Source: an uncultured Prevotellaceae bacterium (GTDB lineage Bacteria; Bacteroidota; Bacteroidia; Bacteroidales; Muribaculaceae). Taken from it: a stretch of DNA of 64,000 nucleotides. The translations under genes and the position numbers were made by a program. Shown here in pieces: positions 29,613 through 38,320 of the stretch. The notes beneath the pieces were generated by a model. That model searched no databases. It saw only the letters and a list, made by a program, of their open reading frames with translations, and had not been told where the DNA came from. The stretch is from contig CAMVBJ010000006.1 of assembly GCA_947165675.1 (NCBI GenBank), forward strand, positions 44,863 to 108,862, in the 5' to 3' direction. Position 1 is the stretch's first letter, and each line of letters begins with the position of its first letter.

Positions 29613-31238
29613 TTATACGTTGCCGCTGAGCAGCATGTCGATCAGAGTAGTAACGTCAGCGATGTTAACGGTCTCATCGGCATTGCAATCGGAGTTGTCA
29701 TAGCTGAAGGTATCCGTGTCATCCAGATTACCACTCAACAGAGCATCGATCAAGGCAGTTACGTCAGCGATGTTAACAACACCATCCCTGTTCACGTCAC
29801 CAATCTTAACGTTGCCACCTTCGGCCAGCGTGGTGAAGTAAACCACGTCGGTCCAGTCAGAAGTGGAAACGCTACCAGCAGCCTGTACCTGAACCTCGTA
29901 CAAGGTCTCGGGAGTCAGACCATTCAGAGTAATGTTAGTGTTACCCAGACCATTCTCATAGATCCACTCGGGCTTCTCAATGATCTCGGCATTGGGATCA
30001 CCCACGAAGATGTTGTCAACATACAGAGTCCACTGGTTGGTGGTGCCATAGTGACGGAATACCACATAACCCATCTGGCCATTGTAGCTACTCAGGTCAA
30101 TGCTGTAAGTAACGGGGGTATTGCCCTCGGTAGTGTAGCTTGCAATCGTGGTGAACTGGTCGGTGTAAACAGTGTTACCCGAAATTGCATCCTCCATACC
30201 AATCATAATTTCCAACTTCTCGGGATAGGATGATTTGTGCCAAGCATCGAACTTAATAACGCCCTGCAGCTTGGTGAGTGGCAGGATCAACCAGTTGTCA
30301 GGCGTGAGAGCACCACCAGAATAGGATGAAGAAGCGAGGCACAAGTCAGTCTGCGCTTCGTCGGTATAAGCCAGACCCCAGTTGTTGCCATCCTGGTCGA
30401 CATCAAGGATTGAAATGCCTTCGAGTTGGGCATCCAGAATCTCATCATCGTTGGGCAAAGTCAAGTTGATGGGATTGCTGCTGGTGTCAACATAGGGACG
30501 ATAGCGCAGGTTCCAAGCAACGTCGTCGGTGTCATCCCAAGCAACGTCGGCAGTGGTAGCAGCGGGATTAACCGTCAAGTTCTCGGGAACGGTGAGAGCA
30601 ATGCCGGGCTCAACTACCTGAAGGGCAACATAGTCGTTCGAACCACTCAGCGAAACGGTGAAGATGTAGGTCATACCAGCAGCGAACTGATAGTCGTCAT
30701 AACGACCGGGAACATCACCATTCTCCGAAGCGATCCAGATGCGATCATCAGGAGTGGGGTTGGTAATACACCAGTCATAAGTTCCGGCGGGAATGAGGAT
30801 GGTGGCACTACCATTCATGATAATGTTCTGGGTAGTCATTGCGCCATCGGCATTCTCGGGGATCTTGTACTCAAATGCTGCATAAACCTCAGCGGTAGCA
30901 TCACCACTCGCGGTCAGACCGCCAGTAGTGGGAATCTCCACGCCATAAGCCGTTGCGTCGGCATCGAGCAGCATCTGGTAACCAGAGCCATCACCCCAAA
31001 CGTCGCCAGCAGCCAGGGTAACAGCGCAATAGCCCTCGGGGATGTCAATCCTCACGGGAGCCTTGAGCATGGGAGCGGGCTTAGAGGCAACGGGGCCATA
31101 AGCGGTCTTAACCACCTGCTCAACCTTGGTCGTAGCCTTGCTGTTCTTTACAACCTTCTTGTCGATTGTACGTGCAACACCTGCCGAAGCCGATACGGCA
31201 ACAGCAGCACTCAACAATAAGAATAATAATTTTTTCAT
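29613..31238 (-). CDS. Secreted choice-of-anchor/fibronectin-type protein with dockerin-like C-terminus
   Basis: A 541-residue exported protein. It has a signal peptide (MKKLLFLLLSAAVAVSASA), then a basic linker, then beta-sandwich regions. A MAM/choice-of-anchor-J-like segment lies at about 270-420 (ALTPDNWLILP, IKFDAWHKSSYPEKLEI, LYVDNIFVGD). A fibronectin-III-like region follows, then two dockerin-like repeats (GDVNRDGVVNIADVTALID and DCNADETVNIADVTTLID). No catalytic motif is recognised; it may be an adhesin or binding protein. A TATATTTG element at 31384-31391 predicts a leader of about 140 bases, longer than its neighbours. Confidence 0.8.
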   Translation of the reverse strand: MKKLLFLLLSAAVAVSASAGVARTIDKKVVKNSKATTKVEQVVKTAYGPVASKPAPMLKAPVRIDIPEGYCAVTLAAGDVWGDGSGYQMLLDADATAYGVEIPTTGGLTASGDATAEVYAAFEYKIPENADGAMTTQNIIMNGSATILIPAGTYDWCITNPTPDDRIWIASENGDVPGRYDDYQFAAGMTYIFTVSLSGSNDYVALQVVEPGIALTVPENLTVNPAATTADVAWDDTDDVAWNLRYRPYVDTSSNPINLTLPNDDEILDAQLEGISILDVDQDGNNWGLAYTDEAQTDLCLASSSYSGGALTPDNWLILPLTKLQGVIKFDAWHKSSYPEKLEIMIGMEDAISGNTVYTDQFTTIASYTTEGNTPVTYSIDLSSYNGQMGYVVFRHYGTTNQWTLYVDNIFVGDPNAEIIEKPEWIYENGLGNTNITLNGLTPETLYEVQVQAAGSVSTSDWTDVVYFTTLAEGGNVKIGDVNRDGVVNIADVTALIDALLSGNLDDTDTFSYDNSDCNADETVNIADVTTLIDMLLSGNV

Positions 31239-31383
31239 AAAATTTAAAAATTTAGTTAATAATAATATGGAGTTAAAACACTATAATATTCTGAACTCTT
31301 CTCATTTCATCAATTCCATGACCAGTGTGATTGTGGTAACAGAAATGGTGAACTTGAATTCTTGGTTTAAAGCTTTTCTCCTG

Positions 31384-31391
31384 CAAATATA
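31384..31391 (-). promoter_or_regulatory. -7 element TATATTTG for the 541-residue secreted protein gene
   Basis: The plus strand shows CAAATATA. A CTTG-type -33 candidate lies about 21 bases further upstream. The predicted 5' leader is about 140 bases. Confidence 0.5.
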
Positions 31392-31490
31392 CATCATTTC
31401 TCATATCTAACACAAGTTTTTTTATTTTTTTTACGATAATATTTCAAAAATCCAACGAAACTACCGTTTTTGGTAATCATCACAGGCGAT

Positions 31491-31520
31491 GATAAAGATG
31501 TTGGCCCGAACCCTGCGGGG
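31491..31520. repeat. Dispersed 30-bp repeat, copy A
   Basis: GATAAAGATGTTGGCCCG followed by AACCCTGCGGGG. It matches 27 of 30 bases at 52680-52709. Confidence 0.7.
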
Positions 31521-31724
31521 CTAATGCGAATTTAACGAATTAGTTTTAAATATTTTTCGTGAAATACGTTTTTCTTAGCGAAATTAGCATTAAAAAACTT
31601 TTCAGGGCCAACAGCTATATCGCTCCCTAATTTTTTAGATTTCTCGCGCGCTGCGCGATCCTCATTTTTGTGGTTTTAGTTTTGCAGCAGCATCAAGGAT
31701 AGTTTTGACTGCTCATCTGAGAAG

Positions 31725-31769
31725 AGCCGCCAAGTCGCCGAGGTTTTCTCTCGTTGCGGCTTGGCGGCT
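31725..31769. repeat. REP-like hairpin (AGCCGCCAAGTCGC)
   Basis: AGCCGCCAAGTCGC pairs over 14 bp (one wobble) with GCGGCTTGGCGGCT around a 17-base loop. There is no T tract on the minus-strand exit, so a terminator role is uncertain. A single arm of the same motif occurs near 29020. Confidence 0.6.
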
Positions 31770-31806
31770 GTTGTTTGGTGTGGCAATTACGTCCAGCATG
31801 CGGTTA

Positions 31807-33213
31807 TCAGTTTCCGCTCAGCAGGACATCGATGAGGGCCGTGACGTCGGCAATCGTGACACCCTGGTCACCATTAACGTCGGCACAGATGGTGCAAGCC
31901 CCATTGTCGCCACCCAGCAGGTAGTCGATCAGGAAGGTAACGTCCGAGATGCTGACGTTGTGATCATGGTTCACGTCACCCACGTCATAACCATGACCGC
32001 CACCCGGCAGGGTCACCTCTTGAACATTGGACTGGATAGACCTCAAGTTGCTGAAAGTGTGCTTAGCAACCACATAGTACTGATAGGTTGCACCTGGGGT
32101 CAATCCCTCCACGAGATAGGAGCCACCGGCAATGTTCTCGCCAGCCTCGTTCTTGAGCGTGGGAATGTCATTGATGACAATCTGGTCCTCGGGGTTGTCC
32201 TTGTTGACCACATACAGGTCATAGCCCTGGAATCCGGCCTGCTGCATGCAGTTGGGCTCGCTGCTCCAGTCGGCAAGGAAGGAAGTCTCGGTCACCTGGG
32301 AGGCCTCGTGCATCTGGGGGAACACCTCCAGATAGATAATGTCTGACGAGCTCTTCACGCCATCAACCGTGTTGTGAACCTGGACACCAATGCGCCAGTT
32401 GAAGAAGCGGTCGGTCTCGACATTGTAGGCAGGGTGGTTCTCGAAGTAGATCGTTATACTCTGGTCAATGGAATAACCACTGTAACCAAAGGGGATCTCG
32501 GTCGTCGGCTCGGTGAAGTCGTTGGGGAAGTCGTCGGGCGTGAATACAAAGAGCTGGTCATCATCGGTATAGATACTGAAGCTCACGTTGGCAGGATCAA
32601 GCACGGTAAATTCCTCACCATTGATTTCCTTCTCAATCGTCCAGTCATCACCCACAGGGTTGCCGTTGGAGTCAGTGCGCACAGTGAGCATGAGCTCCTC
32701 CATGAAGTCACCCCACTCCTCCCAATAGTCAATCATGGGGTTGGCGGGCTTGGGCACGCTGGCTTGAGGAAGGTCATAATAAACAATGTTAGACAGACCA
32801 CCGATGCCGAAGTTGTCATTCAAGTAGAAGACCTGGACACCGATTCGGCGCTCGAAGAAGCGGTCATAGCCATCGGCGTTGGTGCGGTAGAAATAGACGC
32901 CATTGCTCTGGAGGTCGCTACCCGACTCCCAGTTGTAGTAGTAGATGTCGGTCGTGCTTCCATAGATACCACTGTACTGGCTGCTGTTGAAAGTGAAAAT
33001 CTGATCATCGTCGGTGTAGATGCGGTAACCCATCATCTCGATGTCGAGGGAATTGCCATTGATGTCAACGGTGGGCAGGGTAAAGGTCAAGTAACTGTTA
33101 CCCGACTCGTCACCGCAGTCATACCATCTCAAGCCAGTGGGATCGGCTGGCGTTACGGCCATGGCGCTGCTGGCAGCCACCATGCCTAATAAGAACAGTA
33201 AAAATTTCTTCAT
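31807..33213 (-). CDS. Secreted repeat protein with fibronectin-like domain and dockerin-like C-terminus
   Basis: A 468-residue exported protein with a signal peptide (MKKFLLFLLGMVAASSAMA). It has two similar ~130-residue beta modules, marked by IYTDDDQIFTF with FFERRIGVQVFY in the first and IYTDDDQLFVF with FFNWRIGVQVHN in the second. A fibronectin-III-like segment follows (TSFLADWSSEPNCMQQAGFQGY), then two dockerin-like repeats (DVNHDHNVSISDVTFLID and DVNGDQGVTIADVTALID). No enzymatic motif is recognised. A TAATTTTG element lies at 33262-33269. It is separated from the other dockerin-tailed gene by 0.57 kb and seems to be its own transcript. Confidence 0.75.
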   Translation of the reverse strand: MKKFLLFLLGMVAASSAMAVTPADPTGLRWYDCGDESGNSYLTFTLPTVDINGNSLDIEMMGYRIYTDDDQIFTFNSSQYSGIYGSTTDIYYYNWESGSDLQSNGVYFYRTNADGYDRFFERRIGVQVFYLNDNFGIGGLSNIVYYDLPQASVPKPANPMIDYWEEWGDFMEELMLTVRTDSNGNPVGDDWTIEKEINGEEFTVLDPANVSFSIYTDDDQLFVFTPDDFPNDFTEPTTEIPFGYSGYSIDQSITIYFENHPAYNVETDRFFNWRIGVQVHNTVDGVKSSSDIIYLEVFPQMHEASQVTETSFLADWSSEPNCMQQAGFQGYDLYVVNKDNPEDQIVINDIPTLKNEAGENIAGGSYLVEGLTPGATYQYYVVAKHTFSNLRSIQSNVQEVTLPGGGHGYDVGDVNHDHNVSISDVTFLIDYLLGGDNGACTICADVNGDQGVTIADVTALIDVLLSGN

Positions 33214-33261
33214 AATGTAAAGATGTTAATGATTAATGTATTGCTAAAAAGTTATCATTCA

Positions 33262-33269
33262 CAAAATTA
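33262..33269 (-). promoter_or_regulatory. -7 element TAATTTTG for the 468-residue secreted protein gene
   Basis: The plus strand reads CAAAATTA. It gives a leader of about 40 bases. Confidence 0.5.
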
Positions 33270-33442
33270 GTATATTTTTAGGAATTATGCATACAAAACC
33301 CACAAAAACCATTATTTCCGGTAAAGGTTCACTCAAGGGGCGAGGCAGCGGGGACAAGGGAGACCGCACCAAAATTAACAAAATCTGATGTAGAACACCC
33401 GGAGGGTGGCTAATACTCATTTTGTCAGCTAATGAGCAATTG

Positions 33443-34252
33443 TTAAATGTTGGCGTGCTTGCCGTGAGCGGGGACAAGAAACGCGCTGACCTCGTAGAGC
33501 AGATAAATGGGGAGGAAGACGACCATCAGGGTGAACGGGTCGCCAGTAGGGGTAATGATGGCAGCGAGCACGAGTAGAGCGACGACCGCATGACGCCGAT
33601 AGGTCCTGAAGAAGTCACGATGCAGCACGCCCAACACGCCCAGCAGCCACGCCACGAGCGGCAACTCAAAGATGACACCCATCACAAAGATGAGCATCAA
33701 GAAGGTGTCCATGTAGCTGTCAAGGGAAATCTGATTGGGAACCAAGGCGCTCACGTGATAGTCGGCAAGAAAGCGCAACGTGACAGGAAAGACCACATAG
33801 TAGCCCACGAGTACGCCCAAGAAGAACATCAGGCAGCCCATCAGAAAGGCCGTCTTGACGCCCCGCTTCTCATTAGGGTACAACGCCGGGGCGACAAAGG
33901 TCCACAGCTCATACAAGAGGAAGGGGAAGGTCAGTACCAGCGCAAGCCAGAACGACGTGGACATGTGGATAAAGAACTGAGAGGCGAGCTTGATGTTAAT
34001 GAGCTCGACTTCAAAGCCGCTGGTAGTGAACTGTGGCAACCAGGAAACAGAGGACGTCATCCGCTCAAACAAGCGGTAAAGCACAAAGTCACCATGACAC
34101 GGTGCCAGGATCACTGAGTCAAAAATGGAGGGCATCAAGCAGAAAAGAGTCACTGTTGCGACAACGAGCACAACAACAATGCGAATCAACACCGAACGCA
34201 GCGCGTCGATGTGATCCCAGAATGACATTTCCTGCAAATCCCCTTCAGCCAC
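33443..34252 (-). CDS. tatC: Sec-independent (Tat) translocase subunit TatC
   Basis: A 269-residue TatC with the N-terminal EMSFWDHIDALR signature that binds the twin-arginine motif. Six transmembrane helices are visible, and the loop FVAPALYPNEKRG matches the family. A GTG at 34252 is the start that keeps the typical MAE..FWDH leader. It overlaps the tatA stop by one base, so the two are co-translated. Tat exports folded, cofactor-containing proteins. The hydrogenases in this window carry no Tat signal, so they are not obvious clients. Confidence 0.96.
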   Translation of the reverse strand: MAEGDLQEMSFWDHIDALRSVLIRIVVVLVVATVTLFCLMPSIFDSVILAPCHGDFVLYRLFERMTSSVSWLPQFTTSGFEVELINIKLASQFFIHMSTSFWLALVLTFPFLLYELWTFVAPALYPNEKRGVKTAFLMGCLMFFLGVLVGYYVVFPVTLRFLADYHVSALVPNQISLDSYMDTFLMLIFVMGVIFELPLVAWLLGVLGVLHRDFFRTYRRHAVVALLVLAAIITPTGDPFTLMVVFLPIYLLYEVSAFLVPAHGKHANI

Positions 34253-34467
34253 TATTTCTTATCCTTGTTGTCAAGTTCCTCGACGGGCTTCTTGATTTCA
34301 TCCTCGATCTCGTTCATGCCCTGCTTGAAACTCTTGACACCCTTGCCCAGACCGCGCATGAGTTCGGGAATCTTCCTGCCGCCGAAGAGTAGCAAGATGA
34401 TAGCCACGATGAGGATCACCTCACCCGTACCGAGATTGAAAAAGCCTAAAATACCATTCAGTATCAT
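34252..34467 (-). CDS. tatA: Tat translocase pore subunit TatA/TatE
   Basis: A 71-residue protein. One N-terminal helix (GEVILIVAIILLLFGGRKIPEL) carries the FGGRKIPEL hinge of TatA, followed by an amphipathic helix (RGLGKGVKSFKQGMNEIEDEIKK). The ATG at 34467 is preferred over an upstream TTG. It is immediately upstream of tatC with an overlapping junction. No TatB is present, as in minimal TatAC systems. A TACATTTG element lies at 34499-34506. Confidence 0.95.
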   Translation of the reverse strand: MILNGILGFFNLGTGEVILIVAIILLLFGGRKIPELMRGLGKGVKSFKQGMNEIEDEIKKPVEELDNKDKK

Positions 34468-34498
34468 GTCTGTAGTCAATTATTCGTTAATATTGTTG

Positions 34499-34506
34499 CA
34501 AATGTA
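34499..34506 (-). promoter_or_regulatory. -7 element TACATTTG for tatAC
   Basis: The plus strand reads CAAATGTA, about 32 bases before the tatA ATG. Confidence 0.5.
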
Positions 34507-34579
34507 GTGTTTTTTTTTGACTTTGAGAATAATTGAAGAAAAACTCCCGTAAAAATGATGTCATGTCATGAATTTGTAG

Positions 34580-34587
34580 TACTTTTG
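34580..34587 (+). promoter_or_regulatory. -7 element TACTTTTG for ptb-buk
   Basis: TACTTTTG matches TAnnTTTG and lies about 40 bases before the ATG at 34628. Confidence 0.5.
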
Positions 34588-34627
34588 GGAATCCAAAAAC
34601 CATTAACTTCTTTATACATTAATATTA

Positions 34628-35539
34628 ATGAATACCATTAAGAATTTTGATGAGTTACTCGCTCATCTTAAAGAAAACAATGTGAGAAAACGCGTGGCAG
34701 TGGTGTGGGCAGCCGACGAGAAGACGCCCGCCGCTTGTGCCATGGCACTTGAAGCTGGTTTTATCCAGGCCATCTTTGTGGGTTGTGAAGAAAAGCTCAA
34801 GGCTAATGATGCTCTGAAGCCTTATGCCGCCAACATCAGCTATGTTGACGCGACCGATGCCGACGATGCTGCCGCCAAGGCCGTGGGGCTCGTTCGTGAA
34901 GGCAAAGCCGACGTGCTGATGAAAGGACTCATCAACACGGATAACTTGCTGCGTGCCGTGCTCAACAAGGAGACCGGCATCCTGCCCAAGGGCAACGTGC
35001 TCACTCACGCTGCTGTAGCATCAATTCCCACCTATCACAAGCTGCTGTTCTTTACCGATGCCGCTGTCATCCCCTACCCCAACCAGGCTCAACGCATCGA
35101 GATGGTGAAATACATGGCTAACGTTGCCCGCAACTTTGGCATCGAGGAGCCCAAGGTGGCCCTGATCCACTGCACCGAGAAGGTCAACGGCAAGCACTTC
35201 CCCTTCACCGAGGACTACCCCGTGATCATCGACATGGCTAACAAGGGCGAATTAGGTAAAGTCATCGTTGACGGTCCCCTGGACGCCAAGTGCGCTTGCA
35301 GCATGCACGCCATGGAGGCAAAGGGCCTGACGTCTCCCCTGCAGGGCGACAGTGACGTGCTGATCATGCCCGACATCGAGGCCGGTAACGTGTTCTACAA
35401 GGCGATCACCCTGTTTGCCGGGGCCAGCACAGCCGGCTTGCTGTTAGGCGCAAAGTGTCCAGCCGTGGTTCCCTCGCGTGCCGACAGCAGCCAGTCCAAG
35501 TTCTACAGCCTTGCAGTAGCCACCATGGCCGCAGAGTAA
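34628..35539 (+). CDS. ptb: Phosphate butyryltransferase (acyl-CoA:phosphate acyltransferase)
   Basis: A 303-residue protein of the Ptb/Pta family, length typical for Ptb. Family segments visible include ADVLMKGLINTDNLLRAVLNKE, LTHAAVASIPTYHKLLFFTDAAV and the C-terminal GASTAGLLLGAKCPAVVPSRAD. It converts butyryl-CoA (or branched/other short acyl-CoA) and phosphate into acyl-phosphate. buk follows 61 bases downstream, and together they recover ATP from acyl-CoA fermentation intermediates. Whether butyrate or branched-chain acids such as isovalerate are the real products is open. Confidence 0.93.
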   Translation: MNTIKNFDELLAHLKENNVRKRVAVVWAADEKTPAACAMALEAGFIQAIFVGCEEKLKANDALKPYAANISYVDATDADDAAAKAVGLVREGKADVLMKGLINTDNLLRAVLNKETGILPKGNVLTHAAVASIPTYHKLLFFTDAAVIPYPNQAQRIEMVKYMANVARNFGIEEPKVALIHCTEKVNGKHFPFTEDYPVIIDMANKGELGKVIVDGPLDAKCACSMHAMEAKGLTSPLQGDSDVLIMPDIEAGNVFYKAITLFAGASTAGLLLGAKCPAVVPSRADSSQSKFYSLAVATMAAE

Positions 35540-35600
35540 ACAATTAATTCACACTGAAGTATTATCCTAAAACAACTATTATAAATCAATTAACCGACTC

Positions 35601-36653
35601 ATGATTATTTTAGTCATCAATCCCGGTTCCACTTCGACCAAGATTGCCGTCTTTGAAGATGGCGAGGCTAAGTTTAACAAGACCATTCGTCACTCTGCCG
35701 AGGAACTTGCACCGTTCCCCAAGATCACTGACCAACTCGACTTCCGTCGCCAGATGATTCTGGGCGAACTCGAGAAAGCCGGCATCCCCACCAAGTTTGA
35801 CGCTATCGTAGCCCGTGGTGGCCTGACCAAACCTGTGCCCTGTGGCGTATATGCCATCGACGACAACATGATCAAGGCGACATTTGAGTCTGAGCATCAG
35901 CATGCCACAGACCTGGGTTGTGTGATTGCCCGTGAGATTGCCAAGGGTGAATGTCCCTGTTACATCGCCGATCCCGCTTGCTCCGACGAGTTGAATGACT
36001 ATGCACGCGTCTGTGGCAACGCCATGTTCTCGCGCATCAGTATCTGGCACGCCCTCAACCAGCGCGCTATCGCCCGCCGTTTTGCCAAGGAGAATGGCAA
36101 GCGCTACGAGGACCTGAACCTGATCATTGCCCACCTGGGCGGTGGCATCTCGGTAGCTGCCCATGACCATGGTCGCGCTGTTGATACCAACAACTGCCTG
36201 GACGGTGAAGGTCCGTTCTCGCCCGAGCGTGCCGGCAGCCTGCCCGCCCGTGACCTGGTGAACCTGTGCTTCAGCGGCCAGTACACCAAGGAAGAAATCA
36301 TCAAGATGCTCTCGGGCAAGGGTGGCGTCTGCTCACACCTGGGAACCACCGACATGATGGAGGTTGAAAGCCGCATGGACGCTGGTGACGAGAAGGCCAG
36401 GCTCGTGGTTGACTCGATGATTTATCACATTGCCAAGGCTATCGCCGAGAAGGGTGCCGTGCTGTGTGGCAACATCGACGCTATCATCATCACTGGCGGA
36501 ATCGCTTACTGGAAGTACATTGTCGAGGAGTTGAAGAAGCGCATCGGCTGGATGGCTCCCGTTCATGTATATCCTGGTGAGGATGAAATGTCTGCCCTGG
36601 CCGACAATGCAGCCCTGGCCCTGCGTGGTGAGATTGAGGTAAAGAAGTATTGA
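35601..36653 (+). CDS. buk: Butyrate kinase
   Basis: A 350-residue ASKHA-fold acyl kinase. It starts IILVINPGSTSTKIAVFEDG (the phosphate-binding NPGSTSTK), has NLIIAHLGGGISVAAHDHGR, and has AIIITGGIAYWK near the C-terminus, all typical of butyrate kinase. It transfers the acyl phosphate to ADP. It is the partner of ptb immediately upstream and shares its transcript. A hairpin at 36674-36709 ends the operon. Confidence 0.95.
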   Translation: MIILVINPGSTSTKIAVFEDGEAKFNKTIRHSAEELAPFPKITDQLDFRRQMILGELEKAGIPTKFDAIVARGGLTKPVPCGVYAIDDNMIKATFESEHQHATDLGCVIAREIAKGECPCYIADPACSDELNDYARVCGNAMFSRISIWHALNQRAIARRFAKENGKRYEDLNLIIAHLGGGISVAAHDHGRAVDTNNCLDGEGPFSPERAGSLPARDLVNLCFSGQYTKEEIIKMLSGKGGVCSHLGTTDMMEVESRMDAGDEKARLVVDSMIYHIAKAIAEKGAVLCGNIDAIIITGGIAYWKYIVEELKKRIGWMAPVHVYPGEDEMSALADNAALALRGEIEVKKY

Positions 36654-36673
36654 TCAGACTTCAACCCATACAG

Positions 36674-36709
36674 TAGTCGAGGCTTCCATGATGATGGGAG
36701 CCTCGACTA
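36674..36709 (+). terminator. Hairpin terminator after buk
   Basis: TAGTCGAGGCTTCC pairs over 14 bp (one wobble) with GGGAGCCTCGACTA around the loop ATGATGAT. The T tract is weak (TTAT). Confidence 0.65.
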
Positions 36710-36710
36710 T

Positions 36711-36895
36711 TATAGGGGACTTCTATAAATTACCGAAATGTTACTATCTTTAGTTGATAGTATTTCGTTTCTTTTCGGCATCTTTTGCCCTATCTTCTTG
36801 GACCATAGTTCGCTATGCTCCTTCAAAGCTAAGCCAAAATCTGCTCGAAAATAAATCGAAATCCAAATCAAGCTAATTGATAGAAATCCCCTATA
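36711..36895. mobile_element. 185-bp MITE-like element with 21-bp inverted ends
   Basis: The left end TATAGGGGACTTCTAT (36711 on) and the reverse complement of the right end (36875-36895) agree at 19 of 21 positions. Inside are a TACTATC/GATAGTA hairpin and a CGAAA-rich stretch, with no coding potential. The right end directly touches the TGA of the LysE-type gene. Confidence 0.6.
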
Positions 36896-37552
36896 TCACA
36901 TGATGTTAAGTTCTTGAAGGTAAGCAATCATTCCCGTCACCAGACCGTAAAGTGAGAGCAGCAGAATAATGGAGCCGATGATGCGGTTGATGAGCCACAT
37001 GGAACGGATGTTGAAGTGGGTGCGCACCTTATCGACAAAAAAAGTAATGACCGCCCACCATAATAAAGCCCCAACGACAATAAAGGCATAACCGATAATG
37101 ACGTGGTAGAACTTGTATTCCGGCAAGGGAAAATTGAAACGGGCAAACAGCGGAATAATCAAGAACATGATGAGCGGGTTGCTCAATGTAAACAAGAATC
37201 CAGTGACCATATCGCGCCAGTGGTCATCGCGCTGGTCAATGTTCTCCTTGATCTGGCTCACGGGGTTGTGAAAGATCATGTAAATGGCATAGACAATCAA
37301 GATGGCACTGCCAATGATTTGGAGGATATTGACATGATCGGCAATGAAGTCGGTCACCAGCGAGATACCCAGTCCAACGAGCAAGCAGTAAAACAAATCG
37401 CTGGCAGCCGCCCCCACTCCGGTGAAGAAACCAGAATGACGCCCACGGTTAAGGGTGCGCTGAATGCATAGGATACCGACGGGCCCCATGGGCGCCGACA
37501 GGATGATGCCTATCGACACGCAGCCAATGATTATGGATATAATTGTACCCAC
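36896..37552 (-). CDS. LysE/RhtB-type amino-acid exporter
   Basis: A 218-residue inner-membrane protein with about six helices and the LysE family N-terminus (ILSAPMGPVGILCIQRTLNRG, SGFFTGVGAAASDLFYCLLV) and the LSNPLIMFLIIPLF loop. It probably exports an amino acid or similar metabolite. The start is a GTG at 37552; no in-frame ATG exists near it, and a TAACTTTG element at 37582-37589 supports it. The stop codon abuts the 185-bp element, so the last residues may have been fixed by that insertion. Confidence 0.88.
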   Translation of the reverse strand: MGTIISIIIGCVSIGIILSAPMGPVGILCIQRTLNRGRHSGFFTGVGAAASDLFYCLLVGLGISLVTDFIADHVNILQIIGSAILIVYAIYMIFHNPVSQIKENIDQRDDHWRDMVTGFLFTLSNPLIMFLIIPLFARFNFPLPEYKFYHVIIGYAFIVVGALLWWAVITFFVDKVRTHFNIRSMWLINRIIGSIILLLSLYGLVTGMIAYLQELNIM

Positions 37553-37581
37553 TATACTGGAGGTTCTTGATTGAAAACTTG

Positions 37582-37589
37582 CAAAGTTA
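37582..37589 (-). promoter_or_regulatory. -7 element TAACTTTG for the LysE-type gene
   Basis: The plus strand reads CAAAGTTA, about 30 bases upstream of the GTG start. Confidence 0.5.
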
Positions 37590-37663
37590 CAAAAAAGATT
37601 TCAGTTCTGGCTTTCCAAGTTTCAGTTTTTTGACTTATTGCGGGTAATTCATGTTAACGGGAC

Positions 37664-38320
37664 TCACAACAGACGGGGATACTTGCCTATTATCGTAATT
37701 TGTTCGCGGCGGGACAGTTCACCAGGATTGGATCCCGGCGCGCCCTCGGGAACCGTGAGGCCTCGCCGAGAATAAAAGTCCCGCCAGTATTGAGTTATCT
37801 TTCCCGTCTGATCGTGGAACGACATGGGAATTGGCTCAAAAATCTGATTCCCACTGGTTGACACATAGTTCGATTGAACCAGTTCACTGCAATAGATGGC
37901 ACTGTCACCCGGGTAATACAGGTCATCGTAGGGTTTTCCCACCATGAGCAGGCAGCGCCTGATCGACATGGAGGTATCAAAAGATGTATTGACCCTCCCA
38001 ACGATGACGTATGGAATCTCAGCGCTTGTATTGCGAAACAGGAAAGTATCAATGGGAGTGAGGCACACAGCGGGCTTGATGGCCTCGATGACAAAGAGCG
38101 GCCCACTATCGCCGCCGATGCGGTGAACAATAGCCACATGGTCAATGGGGTAATCCTCAATGCCCCGGGTTACTTGTGTGATGGCATTAGGGATTTCACT
38201 GCAAGTGAAAATCAAGTCACCCTCAAGCAACTGCTGGGCAACCGCTGGTAGCGCCATGCAACAACCGGCAAGCACGGTGATCGAGAGTCGTCGCAAGAGG
38301 TTAATACCATGTAACACCAT
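37664..38320 (-). CDS. YiiX/YebB-like NlpC/P60-fold cysteine hydrolase, exported
   Basis: About 218 residues. An N-terminal hydrophobic export signal (LLRRLSITVLAGCCMALPAVAQQ; a lipobox-like VLAGC is also present, so lipoprotein processing is possible). Then comes the permuted papain-like core, with LEGDLIFTCSE, the histidine in PIDHVAIVH and the cysteine in SAIYCSELVQ. This matches the YiiX-like family of NlpC/P60 hydrolases, which are thought to act on peptidoglycan peptides or acyl groups; the substrate here is unknown. The ATG at 38320 lies inside the last 20 bases of lptD, implying coupled translation. A GTG/TTG further upstream would overlap more. Confidence 0.8.
   Translation of the reverse strand: MVLHGINLLRRLSITVLAGCCMALPAVAQQLLEGDLIFTCSEIPNAITQVTRGIEDYPIDHVAIVHRIGGDSGPLFVIEAIKPAVCLTPIDTFLFRNTSAEIPYVIVGRVNTSFDTSMSIRRCLLMVGKPYDDLYYPGDSAIYCSELVQSNYVSTSGNQIFEPIPMSFHDQTGKITQYWRDFYSRRGLTVPEGAPGSNPGELSRREQITIIGKYPRLL

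Larger units (their letters stand above)
31239..31806. other. Gene-free region with leader, palindromic remnants and a REP-like hairpin
   Basis: It contains the leader and promoter of the 541-residue protein gene. Next is a palindromic stretch bounded by TGTTGGCCC (31499-31507) and GGGCCAACA (31605-31613), and then a REP-like hairpin at 31725-31769. No open frame looks real. Confidence 0.75.
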
